Assembly (NCBI GenBank): GCA_008692225.1
Contig: VICG01000003.1
Location: 1,915,501 to 1,979,500, forward strand
Length of the DNA: 64,000 nt
Source of the DNA: Monilinia fructicola
Lineage: Eukaryota; Ascomycota; Leotiomycetes; Helotiales; Sclerotiniaceae
Reading direction: 5' to 3'
Below the pieces are notes generated by a model, which did no database searches, was not told the origin of the DNA, and saw only the letters and a program-made list of their open reading frames with translations. Below are positions 34,321 through 49,604 of this stretch, one piece after another. A program made the position numbers and the translations under genes. How positions within the stretch are numbered: the first letter of the stretch is position 1; each line of letters opens with the position of its first letter.

Positions 34321-35589
34321 TTGGGGGCGAGGGGAGGGAAAGGGAAAAGGGAGGACGATGGAAAGGCACTGGAATTGGCGAGGGCTCGGCTCGGTGCTGT
34401 GGAGTTTTACGCTTCCTTTCATAGGGGTTGGAAAGAAGACTTCGCTTTGGGGGTCTGGAACTCGAAGTCGGATTTGGGTATGGATATGGTATGGGCATGG
34501 GTATGGGCATGGGTATGGGGGTATGGGCATGTCATTGGATTGGATTGGATAGGATGGGATAGTATAGGATGGGACTACTTGGTATTTGGGAAACGTCTTC
34601 TGGCTTTCTCCCCCATGATTTTCGGTGCAGTTTGATGTTTTGGGGAATTTTGCACGACTTGGGGAGTTGCATTGCGGTTTGATATCTGGCTATGTACGTG
34701 TAGGAGTCTCATCACTTGGAGGCAATCAATCCCATCTCCTCTCATCTTCTCATCTCGTACCTCCAAATCGCCGGTCTTTGCCAAAGACTACAAGACCATC
34801 GCATATCTCTCCCATCGTCACATATCTATCTGATAATGAACCCCGAGGGTTTGAATGAAGAAGATATACTTACTCCAAGAAATTCAAACCGGAGAATCTC
34901 TCACACGCCGATACTGATTCCGGACTTCTTCTCCTCCTTCGTTCTCTCATTTTCACCGTCGCGTTCTCCTCTATGTATACACGAACCCCACAACCGATTC
35001 AAGACTTGCCGAAGATGGATAATGGGCATTACACCATGCGATACAAATGCCGTTCCACAATAACGTTATAAGATATCGTGAAGTGGTACACGCGAATGTC
35101 TTTGAGAGGATTACTGTGGATATCGAGGGTGCTTCTTCGATTATTGGTTTGAATTTCCTTCTTTTGGGAATTGTGTTGATGTGTTGGAGTGAGTGGTAGG
35201 AATGGGAATGGGGTTTGTTTGTATAAAGGGGTAGTCTATATTTGATATTCTGGATTTCTGATGTCTGTTCTATAGTTCATCTTTATACATTTCAATACAG
35301 CGGAAACAAAAATCATAATAATCGAACTTTACAGTGTATTCACAAGCAAGCACCTCAACTTCATAACCACCCTCCTCTATAAAAGAGAAATGACATACCC
35401 AAATCTCTGGAAAGGATTCTCCTCCACCCAGCTCGCATTCCTCGTCCGCTCTTCTTCCTCGATCGCTATATATTCTTCGAGGAATTAGATCAAGGTCTCT
35501 TCATCTCAACTCCAACCCAAAGTTTAACACACTCTCACCCCCTACCCCCCACTCCAACAATCCCTCACTGACAAACACCTCACCCAGGC
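34321..35589. other. Intergenic stretch with GGGTAT/GGGCAT repeat
   Basis: No supported gene. GGGTATGGGCAT units run from about 34474 to 34530, followed by GGATT/GGGAT variants. A frame near 34838-35063 has no family character. Confidence 0.45.
34474..34530. repeat. ATGGGT/ATGGGC hexanucleotide repeat
   Basis: A run of about eight degenerate units of ATGGGT and ATGGGC, G-rich on the plus strand. Confidence 0.7.
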
Positions 35590-36145
35590 GTAATGGGCGG
35601 CATCTCATTATGCTCCTCCTACATGCCACATCAATTGCTCCAGCGGCTGTGCTCATGCTTTTCCTGTATAATTAATGTTATGCTGCAACTTGGGGGTACC
35701 GGTATGTTTTGATAACTTCTGCCACCAAAGCAATTTTCTGACGTAAAATTAGTCGCATTCCTAATACCCACTGAGATATTTCCATCGGCAATGCGAACTC
35801 AAGGAAACGGAGTCGGTATCACAGGTTGGGCAACCAACCAGTGTTGGTTGGACCACTTTGGTCAATCCGACCATGTTTGAAAACCTCGAGAATCAGAAAT
35901 ATCTCTTATTCGCTGGTTTGGATTTTCTTTGGCTATCTATTGTCTTCGTGTTTTATCCTGAAACTGCGGCTTGCTCGCTTGAATCTATTGATGTCATGCG
36001 CTCAAGTAGTAGTTCATTGTACAGCAAAATGGAGGCTGCATACCAAACAGCAGGGAACGGCGAGGTTTTGGCCCTGCAAGAACACACACCGAACGATGGG
36101 TCAAAGATTGATGAGTTCTCGGCAGCTTTGGAAATCACTCCCTGA
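35590..36145 (+). pseudogene. MFS sugar transporter, C-terminal remnant
   Basis: Fragments in different frames match the end of fungal sugar-porter MFS proteins: LIPTEIFPSAMRTQGNGVG-ITGWA in one frame, then WTTLVNPTMFENLENQKYLLFAG, FLWLSIVFVFYPETAACSLESID in another, ending at TGA 36145. The conserved PETA-x-SLESID motif marks the end of the last membrane segments. The frame changes near 35855 inside GWA...WTTLVNP. Upstream, hydrophobic pieces such as HLIMLLLHATSIAPAAVLMLFL may derive from an earlier helix but lie in yet another frame with a stop. The N-terminal half is absent. It cannot encode a working transporter. Confidence 0.75.
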
Positions 36146-36517
36146 TGACCATTCGGAGAAGTCATCAAAGTGGAAATCATCTGTCATAGTAACTCTAGAT
36201 GACGCATCGCATGGATTTGAACCTATGTAAATAGCTCACTAGCATGTAGAAGTCGAATCTCTATCCTGTATCAAAATTGATGTAGCCACCCGGGAGAAAA
36301 ACTCGTGATTGTAATGATCACATTGAACGTTTTGGACAGTTAAGTGTTCGAGTTTCAATATCCGGATTTCCCTATATCCGATGATTTTGTAGTGCCCTCA
36401 ATGTCAGCATGTCTCCAAATGCCTATGAAAATATCTATAAAACCACTCCTCTGCCCTTTTGTTATGGATATGACTCAACGAGCAATCAAATCTTTTCTCA
36501 CAACACGAGAATCAATC

Positions 36518-37348
36518 ATGACAGCCTCAAAACATCTTAGAATTGGAGTATTTATACCAGATGGATGCCAACTTCTTGATATGTCAGGTATCGATTTATT
36601 ATTCATGATTTCCCCATCATATCTCACGGCATGTGGCTTACCGGCACCATTGATCGCACTTGGGATTTCTTCCACAATATACTATATACTATGTATCCCT
36701 ACCCTCGAGCGGTCCCGAAGTTGCATTGACTGCTAGCGCGTTCCTTCGAGTATCGAAGACAATAAAAGATAAGGAAGTCCAGCCTGGTATGCTGGATATT
36801 ATGATGGTTCCAGGACCAGATCCAAGTATAGTATCATGTGAAGATACTCGATTATTCTTGAAATCGCATGCCGACTGGAGAGGAAGTAATGGAGAGAAGA
36901 CTGATATCTTGAGCGTCTGTACTGGAATTTTCTTGGTAGCCCAGAGTGGAATATTGAAGGAACTGAATGCAAGTGGACCGAGAGCTCTTGTTCCGAGGTT
37001 GAAGAAGGAATTTCCGGATACAAACTGGGTTGATGATCGGAGGTGGGTAGAAGATGGTAATATTTGGACCTGCGGTAGGTATACAGTTCATACGATATGT
37101 GCATGACTGATACGCAGATAGGTGGCATTACCAATGGATTGGAGATGGTTGCTGCATATATGAGACAGAAATTCCCTGGTCCAGCAGCTGAGGCAGTAAT
37201 CACGATGGCGGATGTTGGAGAGAAAGGAGTTCTTTATAGTAAGGGGAAAACGAGAGAAACACTTTGGTGGTTATGGCAAATTCTAAAAGCAGTTGGTCTG
37301 GGTATTGGAAAAAGACAAGAAAGCTTAATGAAAAGTAGCCATGGGTAG
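36518..37348 (+). pseudogene. DJ-1/PfpI family protein, broken by a 7-bp tandem duplication
   Basis: The frame from ATG 36518 reads LRIGVFIPDGCQLLDMSGID and LTACGLPAPLIALGISSTIYY, typical of the fungal DJ-1/PfpI (class I glutaminase-like) family. It then leaves frame. The sequence ATACTAT occurs twice in tandem (36679-36685, 36686-36692). After this the next frame carries the rest: GPEVALTASAFLRVSKTIKD, LDIMMVPGPDP, the nucleophile elbow ILSVCTGIFLVAQSG, and SGPRALVPRLKKEFP. A 47-nt intron (37075-37121) then joins WTCG to GITNGLEMVAAYMRQKFPGP, ending at TAG 37348. Apart from the duplication the gene looks complete, about 260 aa, with the catalytic Cys present. So inactivation appears recent. 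Confidence 0.8.
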
Positions 37349-38189
37349 CATCAAATCGTCGCGCTCTAGCGACAGTGTAACAAGTTTGATCGATAACTTT
37401 TGTTGTTACAATGTCATTCAAACATACTTATGGTCGTGATGGTATATAAAGAACGAGAACTATAGTTAATGCTCACAGTCTCATAATTTCCAACCTCTCG
37501 ACATTTTTGACGACATTTGACTCGAGATGGAGTGTTCGATCAAATATCATTCTGTTCCTGAACTGAAGTAGAATGTTGAGTGCGTAACGTGAGTAGTAAA
37601 GAAGAGTTTGCTTTCTCAATGTTTTGTGTATCACTTGATACTTTCAATAGTATTGATGAAGACTTGATTGAGTTGACAGTCTGAGACATCCATGGATAGT
37701 TCTATCGCAGACTTGAACTTTCCCGTCAACAATGACATGACAGCTACACAATCGCTGTGGATATGTTTGGGCAATGACAACGGCAACGGCAACGGCAACG
37801 GCAATGCCAATGGGATGGACTGGAATGGAATGCATATGGTTTCTTCTGTACTACTCTGCACCCACATCAGGTGGAAACGGTAAATCACGTGATAGCTATC
37901 ATCTAAGTGGACCTTAGCTCACATTAGCGTTGATGGATAAGCTATCTTAGTGCGCCGCAGATGAGAGAAAAAAAAAAGTTGTCTTGGAATCTTTTCTTCA
38001 AAACAGCTTCGTACTAAAGAGCAAGAGAGACACCGCTTCACCTATTTTCCATCCTTTTCTGCAATCTCTTCACAGAAGTATCTTCAAACATTTATTTACC
38101 ATTTACTTCATTATAAATAGTAAATCTTCTTATCCTTCTTTTATCATTCATAATAAATCAATTGAATCATTAATTTGATTTCTATCAAG
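37349..38189. other. Intergenic, promoter of the FKBP gene at right
   Basis: No supported gene. A short GGCAAC repeat lies at about 37778-37806. AT-rich DNA precedes the start codon at 38190. Confidence 0.55.
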
Positions 38190-39934
38190 ATGCCTCTTCT
38201 TCCAGGTAGGTAAAAGTCATCTCGTTCGCCTGGTCGTGTTTTTTTGCGGAAGATTTATCTGACTTGCGCAATAGTTGCTATGTATGGCCTCGAGGTCCCA
38301 GCAGGAGATGTTATCATTCCTGCTGTTCCAGACTTCCCAGCCACTGTAAGTATTGTCCTGTTTCTACCATTTTGATGTTGCTGCTCTATCGGGCATGGTC
38401 CATTGGAAGATGCAAATTTTAATACCTCAAACTTTTAGTTCCGCATTACCATGGCAGCAATCGATCCAACTGAGCCTGCCGATGATGTCGAAGGCGGTGC
38501 TAAGCCTCGCTCAACATTGAAGATCATCCGCCAATCAAGTGCTGGAGATGAGGAGGACAGTGAAGATGATGATGATGAAGGTTCGGATGATTTATTACGT
38601 GCTTTGTTGGCAGATAATGACTCTGGATCAGATGAAGACAGCGAAGATGATGGCGAAGAATCCAACGGTGGACCAAGCGATCCTTCCAAGTCCAAGAAAG
38701 CCCGAAAGCAAGCTGCTCTTAAGGAGCTTCTCGCTTCCATCAACAAAGACGATTCCGACGAAGAAATGGAGGACGCTTCTGCTAAGAAGGTCGCTAAGAA
38801 AGGAAAGGCCAAGGCCGCTGTCGATGACGAAGAGGAGAGTGAAGAGGAGAGTGACGATGGTGAAGATATTGAGATTGAGGAATACGTTCTCTGCACCCTC
38901 GACCCAGAAAACGTATGTTTTTAAAACCGCCCGCACAATAGAATCATGCTAACCACAATATAGCACTACCAACAACCTCTCGACATCACCATTGGCGAGG
39001 ATGAGACCGTTTTCTTCAAGGTCACTGGTACTCACACAATCTTCCTTACTGGTAACTACGTGATCCCAGATGACAATGGACACAACCATCACCACGAGGT
39101 TTACGACTCTGATGACGAAGACGATGAGGACTATGATCTCTCTCCAGATGAGGATGAGCTTGAGCTTGACATCGACTCGGATGAGAGTGACGAGCTTGAT
39201 GGTGCACGCATCACCGAAGTTGAGTCCGACGAAGAGGAAGCCCCAAAGCTTGTCAAGACCGATAAGAAAGGTAAGAACAAGCGCTCGGCTGATCAACTCG
39301 AGGAGGCTGCATCTCTTGATGCCATCATCGCCAAGGAGGCTGCCGCTGAGGAACCAAAGCTTAGCAAGAAGCAACAGAAGAAGTTGAAGAAGAACAACGG
39401 CGAGGCTGCTCCTGTCAAGGCAGAGGAAGCTAAGAAGGAGGCAGCTAAGGATGAGAAAGCTGATAAAAAAGTTCAGTTCGCCAAGAACCTCGAGCAAGGA
39501 CCTACCGGATCAGCCGCTCCTAAGGCTGATGCCAAGAAGGCTGCATTAGGTGTCAGAACTGTTGATGGAGTAAAGATCGATGACAAGAAAATCGGTTCCG
39601 GCCCAGTAGCCAAGAAGGGTAACAGAGTTGGTATGCGCTACATTGGAAAATTCACAGATGGCAAGGTCTTTGACTGTAAGTTCATGTCCTCTCTTGTATC
39701 AGGCACTTCGCTAATCTTCGAAACTTAGCAAACAAGAAAGGCAAGCCTTTCTCCTTCAAGCTTGGTGCCGGCGAGGTCATCAAGGGCTGGGACATTGGTG
39801 TTGCTGGCATGGCCGCCGGCGGAGAGCGAAGATTGACAATCCCCGCCCATCTTGCATACGGTAGTAAGGGCGTTCCCGGTATCCCAGGTAACTCCACTTT
39901 AACCTTCGATGTTAAGCTCCTTGAGATCAAGTAA
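38190..39934 (+). CDS. FPR4: Nucleolar FKBP-type peptidyl-prolyl isomerase (FKBP39/Fpr3/Fpr4 type)
   Basis: Five exons (38190-38205, 38275-38345, 38439-38912, 38964-39675, 39729-39934) sum to 493 codons (492 aa). The N-terminal nucleoplasmin-like fold starts [18 protein letters not shown] and is split by acidic tracts ([29 protein letters not shown]; DEDEDDYD-type). A Lys-rich stretch precedes the C-terminal FKBP catalytic domain. That domain is complete: [50 protein letters not shown] and [13 protein letters not shown] to the stop. Family members are nucleolar histone chaperones and proline isomerases that act on histone tails and rDNA chromatin and bind FK506. The assignment to Fpr3 versus Fpr4 is not resolved. 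Fully intact despite broken neighbours. Confidence 0.95.
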
Positions 39935-40553
39935 GCGTCGTTTGTTGCCTTCAGCATAAGCAAGCTTCGATCGACTCATTGTGTTCTATATATGTCTGTA
40001 ATCTTTCGAGGCTGTGCTTTGCGATTCATATCCTTTGTACAATTTTCTCTTTATTTCCATGTATCTTTTTGTTGCTTACGATTTCATGATGTTTACATGA
40101 AATTCCAAGCAGCAATGTAATGTTTTTGCATAAGTCTCCGACCTGAGCAGTTGTCTGTTTAACGGGAAGCAGACTACGCGAAATGGGATGAGGGGATTTG
40201 CATAGCACGACGGGCGTATTTTAAAAAGTTCGATTTGGTTTTTTATACAGGAGAATTTCCCTTAAACGTTTATCTCATAATACAAAAAGATTATTATATC
40301 TATGTGCAATTTCGTTCTTTCCCAAGCATATCAAATAGTGATTCCTTCCATTATTCAGTAATAAGAATTCTCTCATAGGCAGGAGTGCTCAGAGCAGAAA
40401 CAACCAAAAGTTTTACTTAACTGTCATTCTTGTACCCTTCATCAGTATCATCAGTATTATCATCATTCTTTGTCAATCATTTATATCCTGTTTAGCAGCT
40501 CCATTCTTACTGTAGTATCGATAATTATTATCCAACCCTAAAAGGGATAGACA
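39935..40553. other. Intergenic between FKBP and kinase genes
   Basis: Same-orientation gap of about 620 nt: 3' flank of the FKBP gene and promoter of the kinase gene. TCAT/ATCAGT-rich around 40440-40470. Nothing else evident. Confidence 0.55.
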
Positions 40554-43414
<2,861 letters not shown>

Positions 43415-44595
43415 GTTTGTTGGGTGAGTGGTTAGAATGTTTGACAGTCAATGTGAGTGAGGGAGTGAGTGGGGACTAAGAGATGGGCTTCGTGAGGAAT
43501 TCTTGCGAGGGTAGGCAATGATTGTGAGATGATACGATGGCTTTGGTTTTTCTTTTTGTTCTTAGATACTCCACATTCGCTTGTTAGTATTTTCGTTTTG
43601 TTTTGACTTTATTCATTCTTTTCTTTGGCATGATTTGAACTTAAGTTTCCACTTGATTCCCTGATTTGGTGCATTATGATGATGAGATCGAATTTGAGAT
43701 AGTGAGAAATGGGATTCAAAAGCTAAATTGGTGTATTGGAAAGAGGAACTTAAATTTTGTAACACGTTGAGCATTGTCGCCATCGCATTCTCAAAATGTT
43801 GTATGGATTTTATTAAGTATACGCATCACTTCACATTTTGTTTCGTCTAAAAGAACAACAATTTAAACAACGAAAGAGTGATATTAAGAAAAAGGGGAAT
43901 TATTATTGAGGTTATTTATGTTGATTTATTTTATCTTGTTTTTAAGTTAAATATTGGATTTGGATACTTTTGAGTATCCAATATTGTAGATGAGTGTAGA
44001 TAAGGATATGCTTCACCTGCACAACCGGACGATATATATACATATACGTACGTATAAAATGTAATTATGGTCCAGAGTTGGGATAGCCGAACTTTATATC
44101 CTGTGCAAATACCAGGGTAGATGTAGGTAAGGAGTGGAATTAGATTGAACGTTGTATTGTATATGATAATTAGATATCATGGTATATACGAACACCAGGT
44201 GGACCTTCCGTTTCTTAATATCTGGGCGGGTGATTTGTTTTTTTTGTTTTTTGTTTTCGTTTGTGGGTTGTTGAATTTAGGTTGCTTTGGTGGCTTGTGA
44301 GATTTGGTGTAGCGGGCCTGTAGATGGGTCGGGAGAGACGGGATGGGATGTATATCCATCTCATGGGACTCGAGGTGATGGACCTAAATGACAAGGGAAG
44401 TGAAAACTATGATAAAATTAGGTATAAAGATAGTTTAGTATAGGATACAAGTCCGTAGAGAAAGAACGATATGATCCAACCTAGACTCGGACGCTCTCCT
44501 CCACTTAACGAGCATGAATCGGTGTGGGAGGGCATTTCAGTGTGATTTTATGGTGGGCGGAAGGGAGATGGGGAAATATTGGGAGAACATACCGT
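43415..44595. other. Intergenic stretch, nothing assigned
   Basis: 3' flank of the kinase gene and downstream remains of the Fet4-like pseudogene. AT-rich near 43850-43990. No other gene is supported. Confidence 0.5.
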
Positions 44596-45195
44596 AGTAG
44601 GAGTATTGCATAAAAGTTGACCAATCTCCGACCGTTTCATTATAGACGCGGTGATAATTGATGCGAACAGGACCCCAAAAGCTCTGACACTCACACTAGG
44701 TAAGGCACACCATTTTCTTGCTGCTCTAGATGCTCTCGTACCACAATTTCGTGACTTGAAGGGTGCTTGATAGGGGGTGGGGCTGTTGAGGAGATCTAAC
44801 TATCGATCATCACTCTCAGCGATCTTTTCTAATTTCATTTCTGCAACGTTTTCGTTACGATCATAGAAATTTCCAAGAACCAATCCGTTGATAAATCTTA
44901 CTAGACCAGTAAATGTACCAATAATGAACCACCAGTTGTCGTTGAACTCGAGCGCAGGTTCAATGGCTACCCATACCATTGTTACGATTGAGGCGATCAA
45001 CAATCCAACGCTTGATACCATGCCATCGGCAAAAGAATCAATGAGTCTATCAAGCCAGATGATTGTTGGGGCATGGATCTCAAAGACTGGATTACGTTGG
45101 TAGTCATCTGTGATTTCTCTTAATCGCCACTCTACTTCGGCATCGACCCCCGAGCGTACTCGAGACACTTCTCTAGATCATCCTCTTGTTGTTGT
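44596..45195 (-). pseudogene. Low-affinity iron permease (Fet4 family) remnant
   Basis: On the minus strand the main open frame reads DAEVEWRLREITDDYQRNP, then hydrophobic segments with FADGMVSSVGLLIASIVTMV and FNDNWWFIIGTFTGLVRFING. These match the repeated unit of fungal low-affinity Fe(II)/Zn permeases. It stops at TAG (44800-44802), yet the same frame resumes directly as LDLLNSPTPYQAP, and a further conserved piece (GVLFASIIT, IGQLLCNTPTT) follows near 44610-44690. Upstream, DDLEKCLEYAR lies in another frame, the shift falling at the G5 run near 45145. There is no ATG (the frame opens at GTG) and most of the normal about 500 aa is missing. Confidence 0.7.
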
Positions 45196-47490
45196 TAAAT
45201 GTTTTGCAGAAATATAGAAGTAAATTTCAAGGCAACAGCAGTAGCTGTGTTCACGTATAATTGCAAAGTATCGCAGAGGTGGAATAAAGGGCCAATGAAA
45301 ACTCAGAAGAAAATACTGATCCAGTAGAAATATATGCCCAAACGGAACCAAGACATTGAGCCAAAATTATACAAGAACTATACTGTACCAGACGTAGCGT
45401 GCTTTTGGAATATTTCCACCGCTGCCCATGAGCGGAATGTTGTCAGCATCGAAATTTCAGAGCAGGATCTTATTATATAGAAGGAGCAATTGTGGCAATG
45501 CACCAAGGTTTACCGCGGGTTATCCCGTCTGGGGACTAGAGTTCAATCAAAGTCTGCACATTTCATACAGATCTGAAATGGGCATAGATTGACATCGCAT
45601 AGTTTTAACACTGCTGTGAGTGGCTTGACATTCCCGTTTTAGGCATTGGTCTCAGCAGAAGTATTGCTATAGATTTACTTGGTCAAGATGACTAAGTTCA
45701 TGGAACGAGTGATATCGAATTTACCATAAAATATCAGTAGAATGACTGAGAGATAAGCTGAATAAATGCTGCCTTTGAGAGTTGCGCCGGGAATATATTG
45801 GGGAGACCTAGGGAGCATGGGGTATCCTATGTCACAATACTGGTCCATAACGTTCTGGTTAATGAATAAACAAGCTCAAGAACGCCACCTATTGCACTTA
45901 TTGCATCTATTGCACCGAAAGAACAAAAGGAAGCGGGTGTAGATCAGCTTGCCCAAAACTACAGGATCGACACACATTCAGAGAAATCGTCCAGAAACGA
46001 CAGCTAGCCTCAATAGATGATAGGGGCATTTTATCTACATCCGTAAGCTATTCTAGAAGTCTTGCGCAAACTTCGGGACTGACTTCGCGATATAAAAATC
46101 CTAAAATATAGGCCCGTCAAGATACTGGGGCGGCAGTGCAAACAGAGTATAGTACGATGAAATGAGCGACATATAAAATTATATACTCTTGGATTTCATA
46201 TAGTTGTATGATGGAGCTACTTCATGTCCATGTCCAGCGGCTTTCTGGTTGTGCTTTGAGCTTCACTTGAAACGTGGGATGCACTGTAGCCAAACTCAAA
46301 CATCAGTGGTCTAGAATATACAAAAAACAACAACAACGATGAGCTTCATCAAGCTGAGGGCACACTTCAAATGAGTGCTATCCACCATAGGATCCTGTTA
46401 TTACTTGGAAACTCCGACAGCAATGATTTGAAATATCGGACGAAGGTCCATGGTGTCTAGAGAACGCAAGTATCTTCAGGATCAGGCCTTTAAAACAACA
46501 GCCTAAGGATCAGATGCAAATGAATGACTTCCAACGCCAGAAGAAAATCGAATGCAAAGCTTGCCGAATGTATTGGAAAGAAACTTTTGATATGGGACTA
46601 GAAAGCAAAGATGCTAGAGCACATCGTATATTTCGAATACTAGAACTACTAAATGAGATATAAAAGTCTGTACTACTAGCTTATGTCAATTGGTACGATA
46701 TCAACCGATCGTGATAGTTTCGCATCCTCTATACATAGTAATCATTATACTATGTCGTCGAGTGTGCTGTAAATATCAAAAAGTAGGTAGTTGGTTAGAA
46801 AACTTGATTCGCTTAAGTATGTATGCATGAGGCTAGTCCGCTATGGTCACGGGTTTGTACAATAATACTCTCGTCTCCACGGCCAAAAACATCTGCTGGA
46901 TTGTTCGGGATTAAATGTTCCAGCGCCAGAGAGTCGGACAGAATGATAAGACCCAGCCAAGTGATAAGTGGTTCACATCCTATCATTGCCATTGAGCAAA
47001 GGTTATTATGAGCCTTTGATGATTCTTGAATGCGATGCTATCTGTAACATATTCAAGCGTATGGTTCTCATTAGCATCCGCAAATATCAAGAGAGACGCT
47101 AGTTTGTGGCCCATTCTTGATATTACCGTTCCCAGGTCTATTGGTTGTTGACCAGAAAATAAAGCCCGTTGGTTCACTGCATGTGAGACTTCGAGATCAA
47201 AGGTAGGCAAATCTTTCTTGATTGGCTATAATGCATATTGACAAAGCATAATATGCCACGCTCAGGGTCTCGTATGTTTTGTTTGCAATAAATCGAGCCC
47301 TTTCACGAATCATTGACGAATCATCATCTTCCCCCTATCAGAAGTGATATTTTTGGGGTGCCGCAACCTCTGGATTTTACCCGGGGTACAAAACCTATGA
47401 TAATTCCAAACTCCTGTCTTGAATAACCTTATAAATTGAACGTCTGAAGGCAACCCTGAAGAATTTCTTGTCTATATAATTACCTGAAGC
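45196..47490. other. Intergenic stretch, possible further decayed coding DNA at 46820-47220
   Basis: No intact gene. On the minus strand between 47220 and 46820 two adjoining frames look protein-like (SGQQPIDLGTVISRMGHKL; then ITWLGLIILSDSLALEHLI), but I cannot name a family and neither opens at ATG. The rest is unremarkable. Confidence 0.4.
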
Positions 47491-48715
47491 ATGAAGGAAG
47501 TCGTCGTCCATCCCAGCTCTGAAATTTGGACTGAGATCACTGAAGTCGCAATCCCAGAACCTCTGACCGATGAGGTAGTCATCAAAGTCATTGTTGCTGG
47601 AAGCAATGTCAAAGGTAAGCACAAAAACTCCGTGACATATTCTCAAGAAGTAGCTCAGCCAGATCTCCACCGCTCCTATCTCTAGACTGGATTCATCTCG
47701 AGATTCTGAAGAAACTCCCAACAGTGGACATGATATCGCTGGTATTGTTCATTCTCTCGGTTAGAACGTGCGAACTAAAAACGAATTTAATCTCGGAGAC
47801 CGTGATGCCGCATTTCATCCAGTGTTAGAACCCCATCATGGGGCTTACGCTGAATATGCTGTTGCGCCGATGCACACTGTAATGAAGTTTCCAGATTCAA
47901 CAACATTTGAAGGTTAGTATGTATTTGATTACTAGAAACAATAATTCAGCTGAATTTCTTAGAGGCTGCAACTACACCGTTGATTGCCACGACTGCAGCA
48001 CTTTCTCTGTTCCGCCGTCAGCACTTGCCGCCTCCATGGTCACCATATTCCGGTGATACTTCTCTTCCGCTCATCTCTACGGGGCATCGTCGTCTCTTGG
48101 TACATTGGCAATCAAAATAGCTCGTGCTTCCAACATCCACCCAATTATTACCATTGCAGGAGGGAGTTCAAGGTATTTGGAGCCGCTTCTTGATTAGTCT
48201 TCTGGTGACAGGCTAATTGATTATCGTGTGGACACTGACGAAATGATCAAAGCCACCAAAATTGCCTTGGGAAATTTGGAGTGCCACCATGCTCTTGATG
48301 CCATTAGCTCGAATGGTACTTGGATTCCAATTTCCCATATGTTGGCTCCATCATTCTCTTCCCAATCGCTGTCTTACATGTCGGTCGTCGCAGGTTTCAA
48401 TAAACACGACGAGAATTCTATTCAAGCAGGAATTGAAGTAGTATACACCATGGTAGGTACAGCACACACGGGTGCGTACAAGCCAGGGATGGTCAAACAA
48501 CCAGCCAATAAGGAGTATGTTCGAAGTGATTCAGAGTGGGTCTCTGTGTTCTTCAGATACATGTCTCAGATGTTAGCAGACGGCAAAATCACCGGACATC
48601 CCGTCGAAGTTATCAATGGAGATTTGTACGGAGTAGGGAGTGTCAGAAGGACTGAGGCGTTTCCGAGCAGGGCATGCCAAGGGAGTCAAATACAACTACA
48701 AAGTTGGGGAAGTTG
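47491..48715 (+). pseudogene. Zinc-type alcohol dehydrogenase / enoyl reductase (MDR family), decayed
   Basis: Starts at ATG 47491 with MKEVVVHPSSEIWTEITEV and PEPLTDEVVIKVIVAGSNVK, a medium-chain dehydrogenase N-terminus like fungal ToxD/trans-enoyl reductases. A plausible intron at about 47615-47684 leads to DWIHLEIL. Then the frame shifts to NSGHDIAGIVHSLG followed by TAG (47762-47764) and FNLGDRDAAFHPVLEPHHGAYAEYAVAP. After a second likely intron the cofactor-binding motif GASSSLGTLAIKIARASNI is read in a different frame and ends at TAG (48195-48197). The next frame gives LGNLECHHALDAISSNGTW, and the end RAGHAKGVKYNYKVGEV is again shifted. At least two nonsense codons and several frameshifts make it a clear pseudogene. 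Confidence 0.8.
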
Positions 48716-49604
48716 ATTGAGAAATCTTCGGAGCATTGTATCGCGATCCACTAGCTATAGGCAGGGCCCTGATTTACTTCCATCAAAGCAGAAGAACCAA
48801 TTGTTTTACCATATCTTTTGTCACGATATTTAGTTGGACTCTGAACGACAACTCAACCAAATCATTCTTCTCGCAAGAACAGGAACAGGTATGCCATCTA
48901 AATTGGCCTGATCTGAAGTCTTGAAAGTTGGAATAAAGTTCAGAGCATGCCAAGATATATTAAACTACTCAGTATATTTACTAACCGACCCAACTCACTT
49001 GCAGAATTCTACGGTATAATGTTACTTCCGAATTTGACATCCGCTGATTCCGGCGTTGAACCTTGTGTATTATTGATCAATCCTTCGTTCACGTTTAATT
49101 TAGACCAACTTTAAATCGAGCCATATTGGTACTTCTGAATTCATCATTTGCATACTTGAATTCTTCATCATGCAGTGGTAAGTATACCCTGCCAATCATC
49201 ACTCCTCATCCAAACCCCGATAAAGCCCCTTGTTCTCGGAGATTCTTCGTCGGTAGTTCTCGGCATTGTGCAACCATCCGATTAGACCCATAACTTTTCT
49301 ATTTTTGCTTTCCTTTCTCTTATACAAGTTATGACGTCGCCAGCTTCTGTTGTTGCAGCTGTATTTGGGAGGAGAGCCAAAATGAGGTCGTCCCGCTATA
49401 GCTACCAGTATCCTGGTAGCTCTGATTACAATGCATAGGTACTGCATGATCCGTGTTGTACAATGGGTTGAGCTGAGAGGGGTAGGTCCTTGAGCTTATT
49501 ATCCGCACCTTTCTTATCACCTCCATTCTTTCCTTTTCATCCACATTTCTAGATCAAAAGATTGAATCCAAGGAAATCAATTGATTGTTAAAGTCTTTTG
49601 AAAT
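48716..49604. other. Intergenic, promoter side of the sulfite oxidase gene
   Basis: No supported gene; short frames only. Nothing remarkable seen. Confidence 0.5.

Noticed and set aside
33645..34530. Long frames over the CCCGTTT/CCTGTTT array, both strands
   Set aside because: The 7-bp array is open in every frame of both strands; the real plus-strand gene splices it out.
38435..39497. Minus-strand Ser/Leu-rich frames of 153-182 codons
   Set aside because: Antisense shadows of the acidic and Lys-rich tracts of the FKBP gene.
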